DNA of 64,000 bases from Sphingomonas leidyi (lineage in GTDB: Bacteria > Pseudomonadota > Alphaproteobacteria > Sphingomonadales > Sphingomonadaceae). Shown one piece after another: positions 53,617 through 62,859 of this stretch (position 1 is its first letter; each line of letters starts with the position of its first letter). The stretch is from assembly GCF_011761945.1 (NCBI RefSeq), contig NZ_JAASQV010000003.1, positions 111,538-175,537 of the forward strand, written 5' to 3'. The position numbers and the translations under genes were made by a program. Under the pieces are notes generated by a model, which made no database searches, was not told the DNA's origin, and saw nothing but the letters and a program-made list of their open reading frames with translations.

Positions 53617-54405
53617 TCAGGCCTCGGCTGGCTCCACCTCGTCCTCGGCTTCGGGTTCGGCTGCCGGACGGCGGCGGCGTGTGAACCAGATCGCCGCCAG
53701 CGACAGGAAATAGAGGCCAACCAGCGGGATCGCGAGCAGCAGCTGCGAACCGACATCCGGCGGCGTCAGCACCGCCGCGATCGCGAAGGCGGCGACCACG
53801 GCATAGCGCCAGGCGCCCTTGAGCTGTTCGTAGGTGACGATTCCCGCCCGCTCGAGCAGCATCAGCAGCACGGGCAACAGGAAAGTGATGCCGAACGCGA
53901 ACAGGAACTGCATCACGAAATCGAGATATTTCTCGGCCTCGGGCAATGCCTCCTGCTTGACGCCGCTGTTGCCGAGATCCCCCTGATACCCGAGCAGGAA
54001 GTGCAGGGCAGTGGGGATCGCCACGAAATAGGCCAGCGCGGCACCGCCGATGAACAGCACCGGCGTCGCCAGCAGGAAAGGCAGCAGCGCCTTTTTCTCC
54101 CGCCGGTAGAGCCCCGGCGCGACGAACTGCCACAGCTGGGTCGCGATCACCGGGAAGGACAGCATCATCGCCGCGAAGAACGCCACCTTGAGCTGGACGA
54201 AGAAAGCCCCGAAGACCTGCGTGTAGATGATCTTCTTCTGTCCGGCTTCCGCGAGCGGATGGACCAGGATGCTGAGCACTTCCCGCGAGAAATACATCGA
54301 GGCGGCGAACGTCACCAGCAGCGCGGCCACGCAGTAGAGCAGGCGGCGACGCAACTCGATCAGATGCTCGAGCAGCGGCTGCTGGGTATCGTCGATGTCC
54401 CTCAT
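53617..54405 (-). CDS. tatC: Sec-independent translocase subunit TatC
   Basis: 262-aa multi-spanning core of the twin-arginine translocase, six transmembrane helices. The start DIDDTQQPLLEHLIELRRRLL is the TatC cytoplasmic signature, with the Glu of LxEHLxELR that contacts the signal peptide; FVAPGLYRREK and the FAFGITFLLPVLL helix follow. It overlaps tatB by 4 nt. Charged tail after ~240. Confidence 0.96.
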   Translation of the reverse strand: MRDIDDTQQPLLEHLIELRRRLLYCVAALLVTFAASMYFSREVLSILVHPLAEAGQKKIIYTQVFGAFFVQLKVAFFAAMMLSFPVIATQLWQFVAPGLYRREKKALLPFLLATPVLFIGGAALAYFVAIPTALHFLLGYQGDLGNSGVKQEALPEAEKYLDFVMQFLFAFGITFLLPVLLMLLERAGIVTYEQLKGAWRYAVVAAFAIAAVLTPPDVGSQLLLAIPLVGLYFLSLAAIWFTRRRRPAAEPEAEDEVEPAEA

Positions 54406-54962
54406 TCGGCGGCCTCGGCCGGCGGAACCGCGTCAGGCTTGCGGGTGCGCGGCTTGGCGGCAGGCTTGCCTGCCTCAACCGGAGCGGTTGCGCCGGCGGC
54501 GGAAGCCTTGCGCGCCCGGGGCTTCGGCGCGGGCTTGACGATCTTCTCGGCGGCCGGGGCCTCGACCGCCGCGGCGGGCGCCTTGCGGGTGCGCTTGGGC
54601 TTGGGCTTGGGCTTGGGCGCGGAGACGCCGGGCGTCTCGCCGGTGATCGCGGGCTGCTCCACCATTACGGGCGGCGCATCCTCGGCAAGATGATGCACCT
54701 CCGCCGCGGGCGCGGGAAGCGCCGCCGGCGGATGCTCGGACATGATGCGGGCATTCTCCTCCGCCCATTGCTTCTCCAGCTCGGCCAGCTCCGCCTCCCG
54801 GACCATGGCATCGAACCCCGAGCGGAACTGGCGCGTCACCGCACGCGCCTTGCCGAACCATTTGCCCACGAAGCGCATCGCCTTGGGCAGATCCTTGGGC
54901 CCGATCACGAGCAGCGCCACAATGGCGACGACCACGAATTCGGGCGCGTTGAAATCAAGCAT
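54402..54962 (-). CDS. tatB: Twin-arginine translocase subunit TatB
   Basis: 186 aa. One transmembrane helix with the conserved Glu at its start (FNAPEFVVVAIVALLVIGPKDLP), an amphipathic helix, then a long Ala/Pro/Lys-rich disordered tail (PKPKPKPKRTRKAPAA). Receives Tat precursors with TatC. The tail is longer than in most enteric TatB but ordinary for this group. Middle gene of tatABC. Confidence 0.94.
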   Translation of the reverse strand: MLDFNAPEFVVVAIVALLVIGPKDLPKAMRFVGKWFGKARAVTRQFRSGFDAMVREAELAELEKQWAEENARIMSEHPPAALPAPAAEVHHLAEDAPPVMVEQPAITGETPGVSAPKPKPKPKRTRKAPAAAVEAPAAEKIVKPAPKPRARKASAAGATAPVEAGKPAAKPRTRKPDAVPPAEAAE

Positions 54963-55018
54963 CGATCAAATCGCCAGAAGCGGCCCCCGGCGCCCTGAGC
55001 CGGGAGCGGCGCGGAAGT

Positions 55019-55252
55019 TCAGAGCTTCTCTTCACGCGCGGCCTCGGCCTCGCGCTGCACGGTAGGCTCGGGAGCCGCCTTGCCTTCGATGCGGGTTGCC
55101 GGCTTGTCCTCTTCGTCTTCGGACATGCCCTTCTTGAACTGCTTGATGCCCTTGGCGACGTCGCCCATCATGTTCGAGAAGCGACCGCCGCCGAGCAGGA
55201 GGATCGCGATCAAGCCCAGCACGAGCCAGTGCCAGATGCTGCCCATACCCAT
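55019..55252 (-). CDS. tatA: Twin-arginine translocase subunit TatA
   Basis: 77 aa. Short N-terminal helix IWHWLVLGLIAILLLGGGRF, then the hinge and the amphipathic helix with the FSNMMGDVAKGIKQFKKGM motif and a charged tail. Forms the Tat pore. First gene of tatABC, 56 bp before tatB. At least one gene in this window, the hydrolase at 25554, carries a plausible Tat signal. Confidence 0.94.
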   Translation of the reverse strand: MGMGSIWHWLVLGLIAILLLGGGRFSNMMGDVAKGIKQFKKGMSEDEEDKPATRIEGKAAPEPTVQREAEAAREEKL

Positions 55253-55324
55253 AACAAATCTCCTTGATTCAAGCTCTATCTAGGCCCCGCGCGCAGCAGC
55301 GGCAATGGCCAACGCGGGAGCGCC

Positions 55325-55930
55325 CTATTCGTCGTCTGTGACAGTTTCGCTTTCGGGTGCCTCGGCGGCGTCGCTTTCGCCCAGCACCTCCATGGCGAGG
55401 TCGACCGGATCGAGCAGTCCGGCAGCCTTCAGATCGTCGACCCCCGGCAGGTCGCGGCGGCTGGAAAGGCCGAAATGCGTGAGGAAGCCGCCCGTGGTGG
55501 CATACATCAGCGGCCGTCCCGGCACTTCGCGGCGGCCGGCCGGGCGCACCCAGCCCGCCTCCATCAGCACGTCGATCGTACCCTTGGAGATCTGTACGCC
55601 GCGGATCGCCTCGATCTCGGCGCGAGTCACCGGTTCGTGATAGGCAATGATCGCCAACGTCTCGATGCCGGCACGGCTGAGCTTGCGGCTCTCCTCCCGG
55701 TTGCGGCGCAGCAGATGGGCAAGATCGGCCGCGGTCTGAAAGTGCCAGCGGTCGCCGCGGCGGACCAGCTCGATCCCGCGCCCGGCATACAGGGCCTCCA
55801 GCGCGGCGAGCGCGCCGCGCAGGTCGATCTCCGCGCCGACATGGGCGCGGATCTCGTCCACGGTCATCGGGTGCTCGGAAGCGAACAGCACGGCCTCCAC
55901 CGCGCGCGAAGCTGCGTCCTCGGGAGTCAT
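55325..55930 (-). CDS. scpB: Segregation and condensation protein ScpB
   Basis: 201 aa. Two winged-helix domains of the ScpB type: ASRAVEAVLFASEHPMTVDEI at the start and LSRAGIETLAIIAYHEPVTRAEIEAIRGV in the middle, the family signature. Partner of the SMC complex with ScpA. The start overlaps scpA by 4 nt (ATGA). The acidic tail APESETVTDDE is typical. Confidence 0.94.
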   Translation of the reverse strand: MTPEDAASRAVEAVLFASEHPMTVDEIRAHVGAEIDLRGALAALEALYAGRGIELVRRGDRWHFQTAADLAHLLRRNREESRKLSRAGIETLAIIAYHEPVTRAEIEAIRGVQISKGTIDVLMEAGWVRPAGRREVPGRPLMYATTGGFLTHFGLSSRRDLPGVDDLKAAGLLDPVDLAMEVLGESDAAEAPESETVTDDE

Positions 55931-56661
55931 CCGGCGGCCTTGAGATAGAGGGGCGCAAAGGCCGATTTCTGCCGCAGCTCCACCCTGCCCTGCTTGGCCA
56001 GCTCGAGCGCGGCCACGAAGGACGAAGCGAGCGCCGACTTGGCATAGGGCCCGGTCGCGCCTTCGGGAAGGAAGGACTGGAGCGTGCTCCATTCGATCCG
56101 CGTGCCGATCAGTGCCGAGACCCGCTCGATCGCCGCCTCCAGCGTCATCACGTCGCGGTGCGCGACCACATGCATCACCGGCCGGGTGCGCGCGCTGATC
56201 CGGCCATAGGCGGCGATCAGGTCGTAGATCTCGGCTTCCCAGCGCGCCTTGCGCAGCACCCGTAGTCCCTCCGGCGCACCACGGAAGAAGTTATCGCGCC
56301 CGGTGCGGTCGCGCGCCATCAGCCGGGCACCGGCATCGCGCATGGCGTTCAGCCGCTCGAGGCGCAGCTGCAGGCGCAACGCCAGCTCCTCGGGGCTCGG
56401 CGTCTCCTCGGGGTTGCGCGGGAGCAGCAGCGCCGATTTCAGATAGGCCAGCCAGGCGGCCATCACGAGATAGTCGGCAGCCAGCTCGAGCCTGAGTTCG
56501 CGCGCCTGGTTCACGAAATCGAGATATTGCTCGACGAGCTGGAGGATCGAGATCTGCCGCAGGTCCACCTTCTGATTGCGTGCGAGCGCGAGCAACAGGT
56601 CGAGCGGCCCTTCCCAGCCGTCGATGTCGATCTTCAGGGTGTCGGGTGTCTCGACGTCCAT
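55927..56661 (-). CDS. scpA: Segregation and condensation protein ScpA
   Basis: 244-aa kleisin of the bacterial SMC complex. N-terminal WEGPLDLLLALARNQKVDLRQISILQLVEQYL binds SMC, and the C-terminal winged helix (FVAALELAKQGRVELRQKSAFAPLYL) completes the fold. It lies between nagZ and scpB in the conserved argS-SPOR-nagZ-scpAB-tatABC order. Confidence 0.95.
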   Translation of the reverse strand: MDVETPDTLKIDIDGWEGPLDLLLALARNQKVDLRQISILQLVEQYLDFVNQARELRLELAADYLVMAAWLAYLKSALLLPRNPEETPSPEELALRLQLRLERLNAMRDAGARLMARDRTGRDNFFRGAPEGLRVLRKARWEAEIYDLIAAYGRISARTRPVMHVVAHRDVMTLEAAIERVSALIGTRIEWSTLQSFLPEGATGPYAKSALASSFVAALELAKQGRVELRQKSAFAPLYLKAAG

Positions 56662-56695
56662 GCCGGGAATTAAGCAGGTCGGAGCGGCGGTGTCA

Positions 56696-56717
56696 TCTCC
56701 CTCCGAAGGGAGGGAGA
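56696..56717. repeat. Small palindrome between nagZ and scpA
   Basis: TCTCCCTCC and GGAGGGAGA pair perfectly over 9 bp around GAAG. It sits 2 bp beyond the nagZ stop and has no T-tract. Probably a REP-like sequence. Confidence 0.45.
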
Positions 56718-56719
56718 AG

Positions 56720-57727
56720 TCACGCCAGCGCCAGCAGCGCGTCGCGCCTGGCGATCAGTTCCGCGAAGTCCGCCTCGGGTTCGTCCGCGCCGGTGGTCGC
56801 CATCGCCCGGTCGAGCCGCTCGATGCACATCGGCGTGGCGTCGGGCAGCAGGCCGGAGATCTCGACCATCTCCTCCATTCGCGCCCAGCAATCGAGCACC
56901 ACGTCGCAGCCTGCCGCCAGCGCCTGCGCTGCCTTCTCGCCCGGCGTTCCGGAGAGGGCCTTCATATCGATGTCGTCGGTCATCAGCAGGCCGTCAAAGC
57001 CGATGCGGCCGCGAATGATCTCGCCGATGACCCTGGGCGAGAGCGTGGCGGGGCGCTCGGCATCCCATGCCTCGAACACCACATGGCAGGTCATGCCCAT
57101 CGGCGCATGCCTGAGCGCGTGGAACGGCGCGATGTCGGCCTCCAGCGCCGCCGCATCGGCGCGCACGCGCGGCAGCTCGAGATGGCTGTCGACCAGCGCG
57201 CGGCCATGGCCCGGCATGTGCTTGACCACGCCGACCACGCCGCCCCGGCGCAACCCCTCGACACAGGCCTGTCCCAGCGCCGAGACCCGCATCGGCTCGC
57301 CGCCAAAGGCGCGGTCGCCGATCGCCTGGGTCACTTCGGGCGTGACGACGTCGAGCAGCGGCGCGCAATCGACGGTCACGCCCACTTCGGCGAGCATCAT
57401 GCCCAGCGCATGATAGTTCGCCCGCGCCGCCTCGATCGCCGAGACGGGTGCGACGTCATAGAGCCTGCCGAACCTCTCGCCCGCCGGGAAGGCCGGCCAT
57501 TCGGGCGGCACCATCCGGCTGACCCGGCCGCCTTCCTGGTCGATCAGGATCGGCAAATCGGCCCGGCCGCTCAGCTCGCGCAGGCTCTCGGTAAGCGCGC
57601 GCATCTGGTCGCGGCTCTCGCAATTGCGCTTGAACAGGATGTAGCCGAGCGGATCGGCGTCACGGAAGAAATCGCGCTCTTCGGCCGTGAGCGACAGGCC
57701 GGATACGCCGAAGATTACGGGCTTCAT
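56720..57727 (-). CDS. nagZ: Beta-N-acetylhexosaminidase NagZ
   Basis: 335-aa glycoside hydrolase family 3 enzyme that removes GlcNAc from anhydromuropeptides in cell-wall recycling. Motifs: LPILIDQEGGRVSRM, the KHMPGHGRALVDSHLELP loop with the catalytic His/Asp pair, and the nucleophile Asp in LMTDDIDMKAL. Cytoplasmic, no signal peptide. Length is normal for the family. Confidence 0.95.
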   Translation of the reverse strand: MKPVIFGVSGLSLTAEERDFFRDADPLGYILFKRNCESRDQMRALTESLRELSGRADLPILIDQEGGRVSRMVPPEWPAFPAGERFGRLYDVAPVSAIEAARANYHALGMMLAEVGVTVDCAPLLDVVTPEVTQAIGDRAFGGEPMRVSALGQACVEGLRRGGVVGVVKHMPGHGRALVDSHLELPRVRADAAALEADIAPFHALRHAPMGMTCHVVFEAWDAERPATLSPRVIGEIIRGRIGFDGLLMTDDIDMKALSGTPGEKAAQALAAGCDVVLDCWARMEEMVEISGLLPDATPMCIERLDRAMATTGADEPEADFAELIARRDALLALA

Positions 57728-57780
57728 GGAAGCGTCTTAGCGGAGCCGGAGGCGCCGGATAAGCCCCTCCCCCGACATCG

Positions 57781-57801
57781 GTCATGCCTGCACGGCATGA
57801 C
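57781..57801. terminator. Hairpin after the SPOR-protein gene
   Basis: GTCATGCC and GGCATGAC form a perfect 8-bp stem around TGCAC in the 112-bp gap between the SPOR gene and nagZ. No T-run; possible terminator or processing site. Confidence 0.35.
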
Positions 57802-57839
57802 GTGCCGTCAGCAGGACCGCAGGGCGCGGCGCCCGGCCG

Positions 57840-58571
57840 TCAATTCGCCACGTAGCAGCTCTCGCCCGCCACCTTGAGCTTGCCGCAGAGCTCCTTCGCC
57901 TGACCGTTCGAGCCGGCATTCACGCGCAGGCGGAACACCGACTTGCCGTCCTTCTCGCCGCGCTCGACCGATTTGCCCAGCGGCGCGAGATAGGAGAAGC
58001 GCTTCGACAGGCGCGCCCAGGCGGCATTGGCGCCGCCTTCATCCGGAAAGGCGCCGAGCTGGATCAGCGCGCCCGCGCCACCGGCCTGCGGAGCAATCGC
58101 CGGCACGCGCCTGGGCTGGGCCTCGGTCTTGGCAACGGCCGCGCTCGAGGGGATCGCGACCTTGGCATGCTTCTCCCCGGTCAGCGTCGGCGCCTTCTCC
58201 GTCACCTTCTTGCCGTCCACCGGCGCCTCGGGAAGCGCGCTGGTGTCGATGCTCGAATTGCCGCTGTCGCCCTGGCTGGTGGCGAAGACGGTGTCCCCCT
58301 CCCCATCCACCTTCATTCCGCCGGGTTCGTCGGGCTTGACCTTGTAGTCGCCTTCGGGCGCAGCGATCAGCTCGCCATTGCCGACCAGGCTCTTCTGCTT
58401 CTGGTACCAATAATAGCCGAACGCCCCCGCGCCGAGCACGGCGAGGAGCAGGACGACGAGCAGCAGGAGGCGACCGAAGGATGGCCCCTCGCGATAATCC
58501 TCCTCCACCGTCTCCAGCCAGGGAAGGCGATCGTCATCGCCGAATCCGGCCTCCCCCCCACGCATGCTCAT
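57840..58571 (-). CDS. SPOR-domain membrane protein
   Basis: 243 aa. A cytoplasmic N-terminus, one transmembrane helix (~33-54), a long low-complexity linker, and a C-terminal SPOR domain (~165-243: ALIQLGAFPDEGGANAAWARLSKRF, then FRLRVNAGSNGQAKELCGKLK). SPOR domains bind denuded peptidoglycan at division sites. It follows argS by 3 bp, so the two share an operon, the normal order in Sphingomonadales. Confidence 0.88.
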   Translation of the reverse strand: MSMRGGEAGFGDDDRLPWLETVEEDYREGPSFGRLLLLVVLLLAVLGAGAFGYYWYQKQKSLVGNGELIAAPEGDYKVKPDEPGGMKVDGEGDTVFATSQGDSGNSSIDTSALPEAPVDGKKVTEKAPTLTGEKHAKVAIPSSAAVAKTEAQPRRVPAIAPQAGGAGALIQLGAFPDEGGANAAWARLSKRFSYLAPLGKSVERGEKDGKSVFRLRVNAGSNGQAKELCGKLKVAGESCYVAN

Positions 58572-58574
58572 TCC

Positions 58575-60299
58575 TTACATCTCCTGGACAGCCTCGACGC
58601 CCATGATGCGGAGGCCGTTACGCACAATCTGCCCAATCGAGCGCGCCAGATAAAGCCGCGCACATGTCAATGCCGGTTGATCCGGAATCAGGAAGCGGCG
58701 GCTCGCATCGTCCTTGCCGAGATTCCACAGGCTATGGAGCTCAGCCGCCAAATCATAGAGATAAAAGGCAATTCTATGCGGCTCGCGCGCCGATGCCGCT
58801 GCCTCGACGATCCGTGGGAACTGCGCGGCGGCCTTAACCAGCCGAAGCTCCTGTGTATCAAGCAGAGACAGATTCACATCGGCACAGGCGATCCCCGCCT
58901 CCGCGGTGCGCCGCTGGAGCGAAGCGACGCGGGCATGCGCATACTGGACGTAGAAGACCGGATTGTCCTTCGACGCCTCCACCACCTTGGCGAAGTCGAA
59001 GTCCATCTGGGCATCGGCCTTGCGAGTCAGCATGGTGAAGCGGACCACATCCTTGCCGACTTCCTGGACGACATCGGCAAGCGTCACGAAATTGCCCGCG
59101 CGCTTCGACATCTTCACCGGCTCGCCATCGCGCAGCAGGCGGACCATCTGGACCAGCTTCACGTCGAACTTGGTCTCGCCGCCGGTGAGCGCCTGCACCG
59201 CGGCGACGATGCGCTTGACGGTGCCCGCATGGTCGGCGCCCCAGATGTCGATCAGCGCGTCGGCGGACTGGGCCTTCTGGAAGTGATAGGCGAGATCGGC
59301 ACCGAAATAGGTCCAGGCGCCGTTCGACTTCTTGATCGGCCGATCCTGGTCGTCGCCGAACTGCGTCGAGCGGAACAGCGGCAGCTCGACCGGTTCCCAG
59401 TCCTCGGGCGTCTCGCCCTTGGGCGCTTCGAGCACGCCGTCATAGACATAGCCGCGCGCGCGCAGCCACGCCTCGGCCTGTTCCGGCTTGCCCGCGGCCT
59501 GGAGCTCGGCCTCGGACGAGAACAGGTCGTGATGGATGCCGAGCAGCGCCAGATCGGCCCGGATCATGTCCATCATCGCGGCGACCGCGACCTTGCGGAA
59601 GAGCACGAGCCACGCGCTCTCCGGCGCACCGACATAGTTGTCGCCGAACTCCGCCGCCAGCTTCGCGCCGACCGGCTTCAGATAGTCGCCCGGATAGAGG
59701 CCTTCGGGAATCTCGCCCACATCCTCGCCCAGGGCTTCCCGATACCGAAGATGCGCAGAGCGGGCGAGCACGTCGACCTGGCCGCCCGCGTCGTTGACAT
59801 AATATTCCCGGATCACCTTGTGCCCGGCGAATTCGAGCAGGGAAGCGAGCGCATCGCCCACCACCGCGCCGCGGCAATGGCCCATATGCATCGGGCCCGT
59901 CGGATTGGCCGAGACATATTCGACGTTCACGGTCGTGCCCGCGCCCATGGTGGAGCGGCCATATTCGTCGCCGGCATCGAGGATCGCCATCAGCTCGCCG
60001 CGCCAGGTCGCGTCGGTGAGCGTCAGGTTGATGAAGCCGGGGCCCGCGATCGAGACCGAGGCGACTTCGTCCAGCTTCTCCAGCTCCGCGCCGATCTTCT
60101 CGGCCAGCGCACGCGGATTGGCGCCCGCCGGCTTGGCGAGGACCATCGCGGCATTGGTGGCCAGATCTCCATGCGAGGCGTCGCGCGGCGGCTCGACGGT
60201 GACCGCACGTCGCTCCAGCCCCGCAGGCAGGTCACCGGCGAGGACGAGCGCATCCAGAGCGAGGTTCAGATGCGCGGCGAAGCGTGCGTAGAGCGTCAT
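58575..60299 (-). CDS. argS: Arginyl-tRNA synthetase
   Basis: 574-aa class I synthetase. N-terminal Arg-tRNA binding domain, then the HIGH-like motif in NPTGPMHMGHCRGAVVGD (~125), and the KMSKS-like loop EPVKMSKRAGNFVTL (~400), with the DALR anticodon-binding domain at the end. Complete and of family length. First gene of the run through the SPOR gene to nagZ. Confidence 0.97.
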   Translation of the reverse strand: MTLYARFAAHLNLALDALVLAGDLPAGLERRAVTVEPPRDASHGDLATNAAMVLAKPAGANPRALAEKIGAELEKLDEVASVSIAGPGFINLTLTDATWRGELMAILDAGDEYGRSTMGAGTTVNVEYVSANPTGPMHMGHCRGAVVGDALASLLEFAGHKVIREYYVNDAGGQVDVLARSAHLRYREALGEDVGEIPEGLYPGDYLKPVGAKLAAEFGDNYVGAPESAWLVLFRKVAVAAMMDMIRADLALLGIHHDLFSSEAELQAAGKPEQAEAWLRARGYVYDGVLEAPKGETPEDWEPVELPLFRSTQFGDDQDRPIKKSNGAWTYFGADLAYHFQKAQSADALIDIWGADHAGTVKRIVAAVQALTGGETKFDVKLVQMVRLLRDGEPVKMSKRAGNFVTLADVVQEVGKDVVRFTMLTRKADAQMDFDFAKVVEASKDNPVFYVQYAHARVASLQRRTAEAGIACADVNLSLLDTQELRLVKAAAQFPRIVEAAASAREPHRIAFYLYDLAAELHSLWNLGKDDASRRFLIPDQPALTCARLYLARSIGQIVRNGLRIMGVEAVQEM

Positions 60300-60480
60300 T
60301 CAGGGTTCCAGTGGTTGCGGAAGCGCGCGCCTTAGCGGATGCGGCCGAAACTGCACAGCCCCCGGCCGAACTTCACTGTTCTCGCGCCCTGCGGGGCGGC
60401 GCGTGTTGACGGACCTTGCCGCGAGCCGCCAAATGGGCTGCTTTTGCCGGAACCGGCGATCGGGAAGGACGTAGGACAAG

Positions 60481-61134
60481 GTGGCGGCAGCAGCTTCGGG
60501 CAGCAAGCGTCGGACACAGGCGGAACGCACTGCGGAAACGCGGGAAGCGCTGCTCGATGCCGCGATAGGATTGCTCTACCGCAAGGGCTATAGCGGCACC
60601 TCGACCGAAGCGATCGCGGAGGAAGCCGGCGTGACCCGCGGTGCGCTCCACCATCATTTCGGCACGCGCGTCCAGTTGATGGCCGATGTGATCGGGACCG
60701 TCTACGAGCGCGAGAAGCGCGCCTATGAACGGATCGCGGCAGACACCGGCCGCGGCGCGCGCCTCTCCGACTGGCCCGAAATGCTCTGGGAAGTGCTGAG
60801 CAGGCCCTCCGGCCTGGCCGTGCTCGAGATACTCCAGGCATCGCGCAGCGATCCCGAGCTGGCCGAGTTGGTCACGCCGATGCAGGCGAAGGTGGAGCAG
60901 ATGTCGCTCGAAACCATCAAGCAGCAGTTCGGCAGCGGAGAGGATGGCGACGTGCTCGCCGGAATCCGCCTGTTCGTCTGGGCCGTGCGCGGGCTGTCGA
61001 TCGCGCAGGTCCTTGCGCCGAACCCCGCGGAGATGCGGCGCTCGATCGATTTCCTGCGGCTGCTGATCGACGGCGCGACGAGCGCGGGCGTCATCGACTC
61101 GCGGGGGCGCCCGGTCGCGTTGCCGAACGGCTGA
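60481..61134 (+). CDS. TetR/AcrR-family transcriptional regulator
   Basis: 217 aa from a GTG start. The HTH (~18-65) reads RTAETREALLDAAIGLL...GTSTEAIAEEAGVTRGALHHHFGT, typical of AcrR-type regulators of efflux or lipid genes. The C-terminal domain matches no specific ligand. It is divergent from argS across a 181-bp spacer and convergent with the next gene; targets unknown. Confidence 0.9.
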   Translation: MAAAASGSKRRTQAERTAETREALLDAAIGLLYRKGYSGTSTEAIAEEAGVTRGALHHHFGTRVQLMADVIGTVYEREKRAYERIAADTGRGARLSDWPEMLWEVLSRPSGLAVLEILQASRSDPELAELVTPMQAKVEQMSLETIKQQFGSGEDGDVLAGIRLFVWAVRGLSIAQVLAPNPAEMRRSIDFLRLLIDGATSAGVIDSRGRPVALPNG

Positions 61135-61138
61135 CGGA

Positions 61139-61564
61139 TCAGGGAACCGGCTGCCCCTCCCGGCAGACCGCGGCGATGTTGGCGAAGTCCTTCGTCCCGT
61201 CGTCGGTCGCGAGCATCTTCAGATGCCCCAGCCATACGAAGCGCCTGAACACGGGGTCCCGCGCAGTCCGCTTCTCGCCACAGGCGATCTGCGGGGCGTC
61301 CCGCCGAACGACGACATCGCGCAGCTCGGCCCGCGGGTCTTCCATCGATGCGAGGATCGCGGTTTCCACCGCCGATCGCGGCTGCGGCGCCGGCGCGGCG
61401 GGTTCCACCATGGGCACCGGCGCCGGAGTGGGCGCAGCGTCGGCCGGCCGCACCACGACCGCGCCGGCGTCGGCCGCAACGGGCGCGCTTCGCGGCCATG
61501 CGAAAAATCCGGCAATTGCCGCCGCTACGACCAGAATCGCGACGATGCAGTAGGTACGAACCAT
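61139..61564 (-). CDS. Hypothetical single-pass membrane protein
   Basis: 141 aa from ATG 61564 (GGAAGG 7 nt upstream); ATG 61579 is possible. One N-terminal helix (YCIVAILVVAAAIAGFFAW), a Pro/Ala-rich linker, and a C-terminal ~65-residue region with two cysteines (IACGEKRTARDPVFRRFVW and AAVCREG). Not recognised. It is 79 bp downstream of the hydrolase gene on the same strand. Confidence 0.6.
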   Translation of the reverse strand: MVRTYCIVAILVVAAAIAGFFAWPRSAPVAADAGAVVVRPADAAPTPAPVPMVEPAAPAPQPRSAVETAILASMEDPRAELRDVVVRRDAPQIACGEKRTARDPVFRRFVWLGHLKMLATDDGTKDFANIAAVCREGQPVP

Positions 61565-61643
61565 GTTCCTGCCTTCCATGGATGGGGGTTGGCCGCGCGC
61601 CGCCCGGACCGCGGCGCGCGACCAGAAGTTCAGGGCCGGAGGC

Positions 61644-62615
61644 TCAGGGAATGTTCGAGACGCGCCCCGTCCAGGCATTCGCAGTGAAGAACTCCCCGGT
61701 GCCGTTCTTGAACGCGGCGCCCGCGACCGCATCGCCCTTCAGCTGCCAGGCGAGCCAGGCGGTGGGGAAGCCCATATAGCCATAGACGCCGTTGGCGCAG
61801 GCCTTGAGGAAACCCAGCACGCCGCATCCCGGGGTACCGGTGATGTCGTTGTGATTCGCGCCCTTCAGCAGGCCCTTGGCCTTGAGCATCGTGCCCGGCG
61901 TGGCGTTGTAATAGGCCGTTTGCGAATTGAGCTGGGTGCCGCCGCTCTGCGTATCGGGGGCGATAAGGCTGTCCGCCGTGCCACTCACATAGAAGATCGA
62001 CCCCGAACCGTCGGTCAGCGTCGGCGTGAGCAGGCAATTGTCCGCCGGATTGCACCAGTTCTGGTTCGGCAGCTCGAACGTCACCGTCGTGGTGATCGCT
62101 CCGTTCGAGTGGAACATCGCATTGGCGGCGCCCGATGCCCCCTGCGAATGGCCCGCCGCGCCGACATGCGCGAAATCGATGCGGTGATAGAAGGGGCTGG
62201 ACGGGCTCGCTTCCTCGGCCCGCATATAGGCCAGCGAATCCAGCACGGTATTGCCATAGCCCGTCTGCTGGTCCCGCGTCGCCACGACGACGAAACCCCA
62301 GCTGGCCAGGTGCTTCAGCCAGTTGGTGTAATTGTCCGGCGTGGAGCCGGTGCCATTGGCCCAAACCACCAGCGGCAGGCGGGCGTTCAGCGATGCGATG
62401 TTGGACGGATAGAAGACATCGCACTGATTGCCCTTGGAATCGCAGGGTGCGGCGGAGCGCGTCGTGGTCGTCGCATAGCTGCCATTGGCGTAATATTGCG
62501 TCTCCACCGGGCCGGTCGGCGCGTTGGGGACCGATTGCGCGGACGCCGGCAGGACGGCGGCGAGCGCCGTGGCGGAAACCAGCATGGTACAGATCGCTCG
62601 GGATAGTCTCGTCAT
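61644..62615 (-). CDS. Secreted alpha/beta hydrolase, cutinase/PETase-like
   Basis: 323 aa. AAGGAGAGG precedes the ATG; the signal peptide ends near ASA-QS. The triad can be placed as Ser157 in the elbow GHSQG, Asp215 in GTADSLIAP and His255 in GANHND. Six cysteines fall in close pairs (58/65, 188/194, 264/273), suggesting three disulfides. The layout resembles cutinases, PET-hydrolysing enzymes and chlorophyllase-like esterases, but the usual GHSMGG is GHSQGA. Extracellular or periplasmic esterase; substrate unknown. Confidence 0.8.
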   Translation of the reverse strand: MTRLSRAICTMLVSATALAAVLPASAQSVPNAPTGPVETQYYANGSYATTTTRSAAPCDSKGNQCDVFYPSNIASLNARLPLVVWANGTGSTPDNYTNWLKHLASWGFVVVATRDQQTGYGNTVLDSLAYMRAEEASPSSPFYHRIDFAHVGAAGHSQGASGAANAMFHSNGAITTTVTFELPNQNWCNPADNCLLTPTLTDGSGSIFYVSGTADSLIAPDTQSGGTQLNSQTAYYNATPGTMLKAKGLLKGANHNDITGTPGCGVLGFLKACANGVYGYMGFPTAWLAWQLKGDAVAGAAFKNGTGEFFTANAWTGRVSNIP

Positions 62616-62859
62616 CTGCCTCTCCTTGCGCTTGTTGTTCTTCTCCTTCGAACCGCGTCGATCGCGCGGCTCGTCCGCACGGAGAGGCGGGCGGGAAACT
62701 GGCTTGTGCATGGCGCACCGGCCCATGGCCCGGATGCGCAACTGGTCCTCCCCGATCGCCGGTCTCCGCCGGTAGCGGCAGCCTAGGCGTACATTTACAT
62801 GCAATCAAGAACGTATGTAAGTTGCACAGGATGCCGTTCCCGAGGTTCGCGGCAGCGGC

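Noticed and set aside
62616..62859. 244-bp spacer between hydrolase and acyltransferase as a hidden gene or RNA
   Set aside because: Only short frames without ribosome binding sites and no strong hairpin or promoter pair were seen; an ordinary promoter region is enough.
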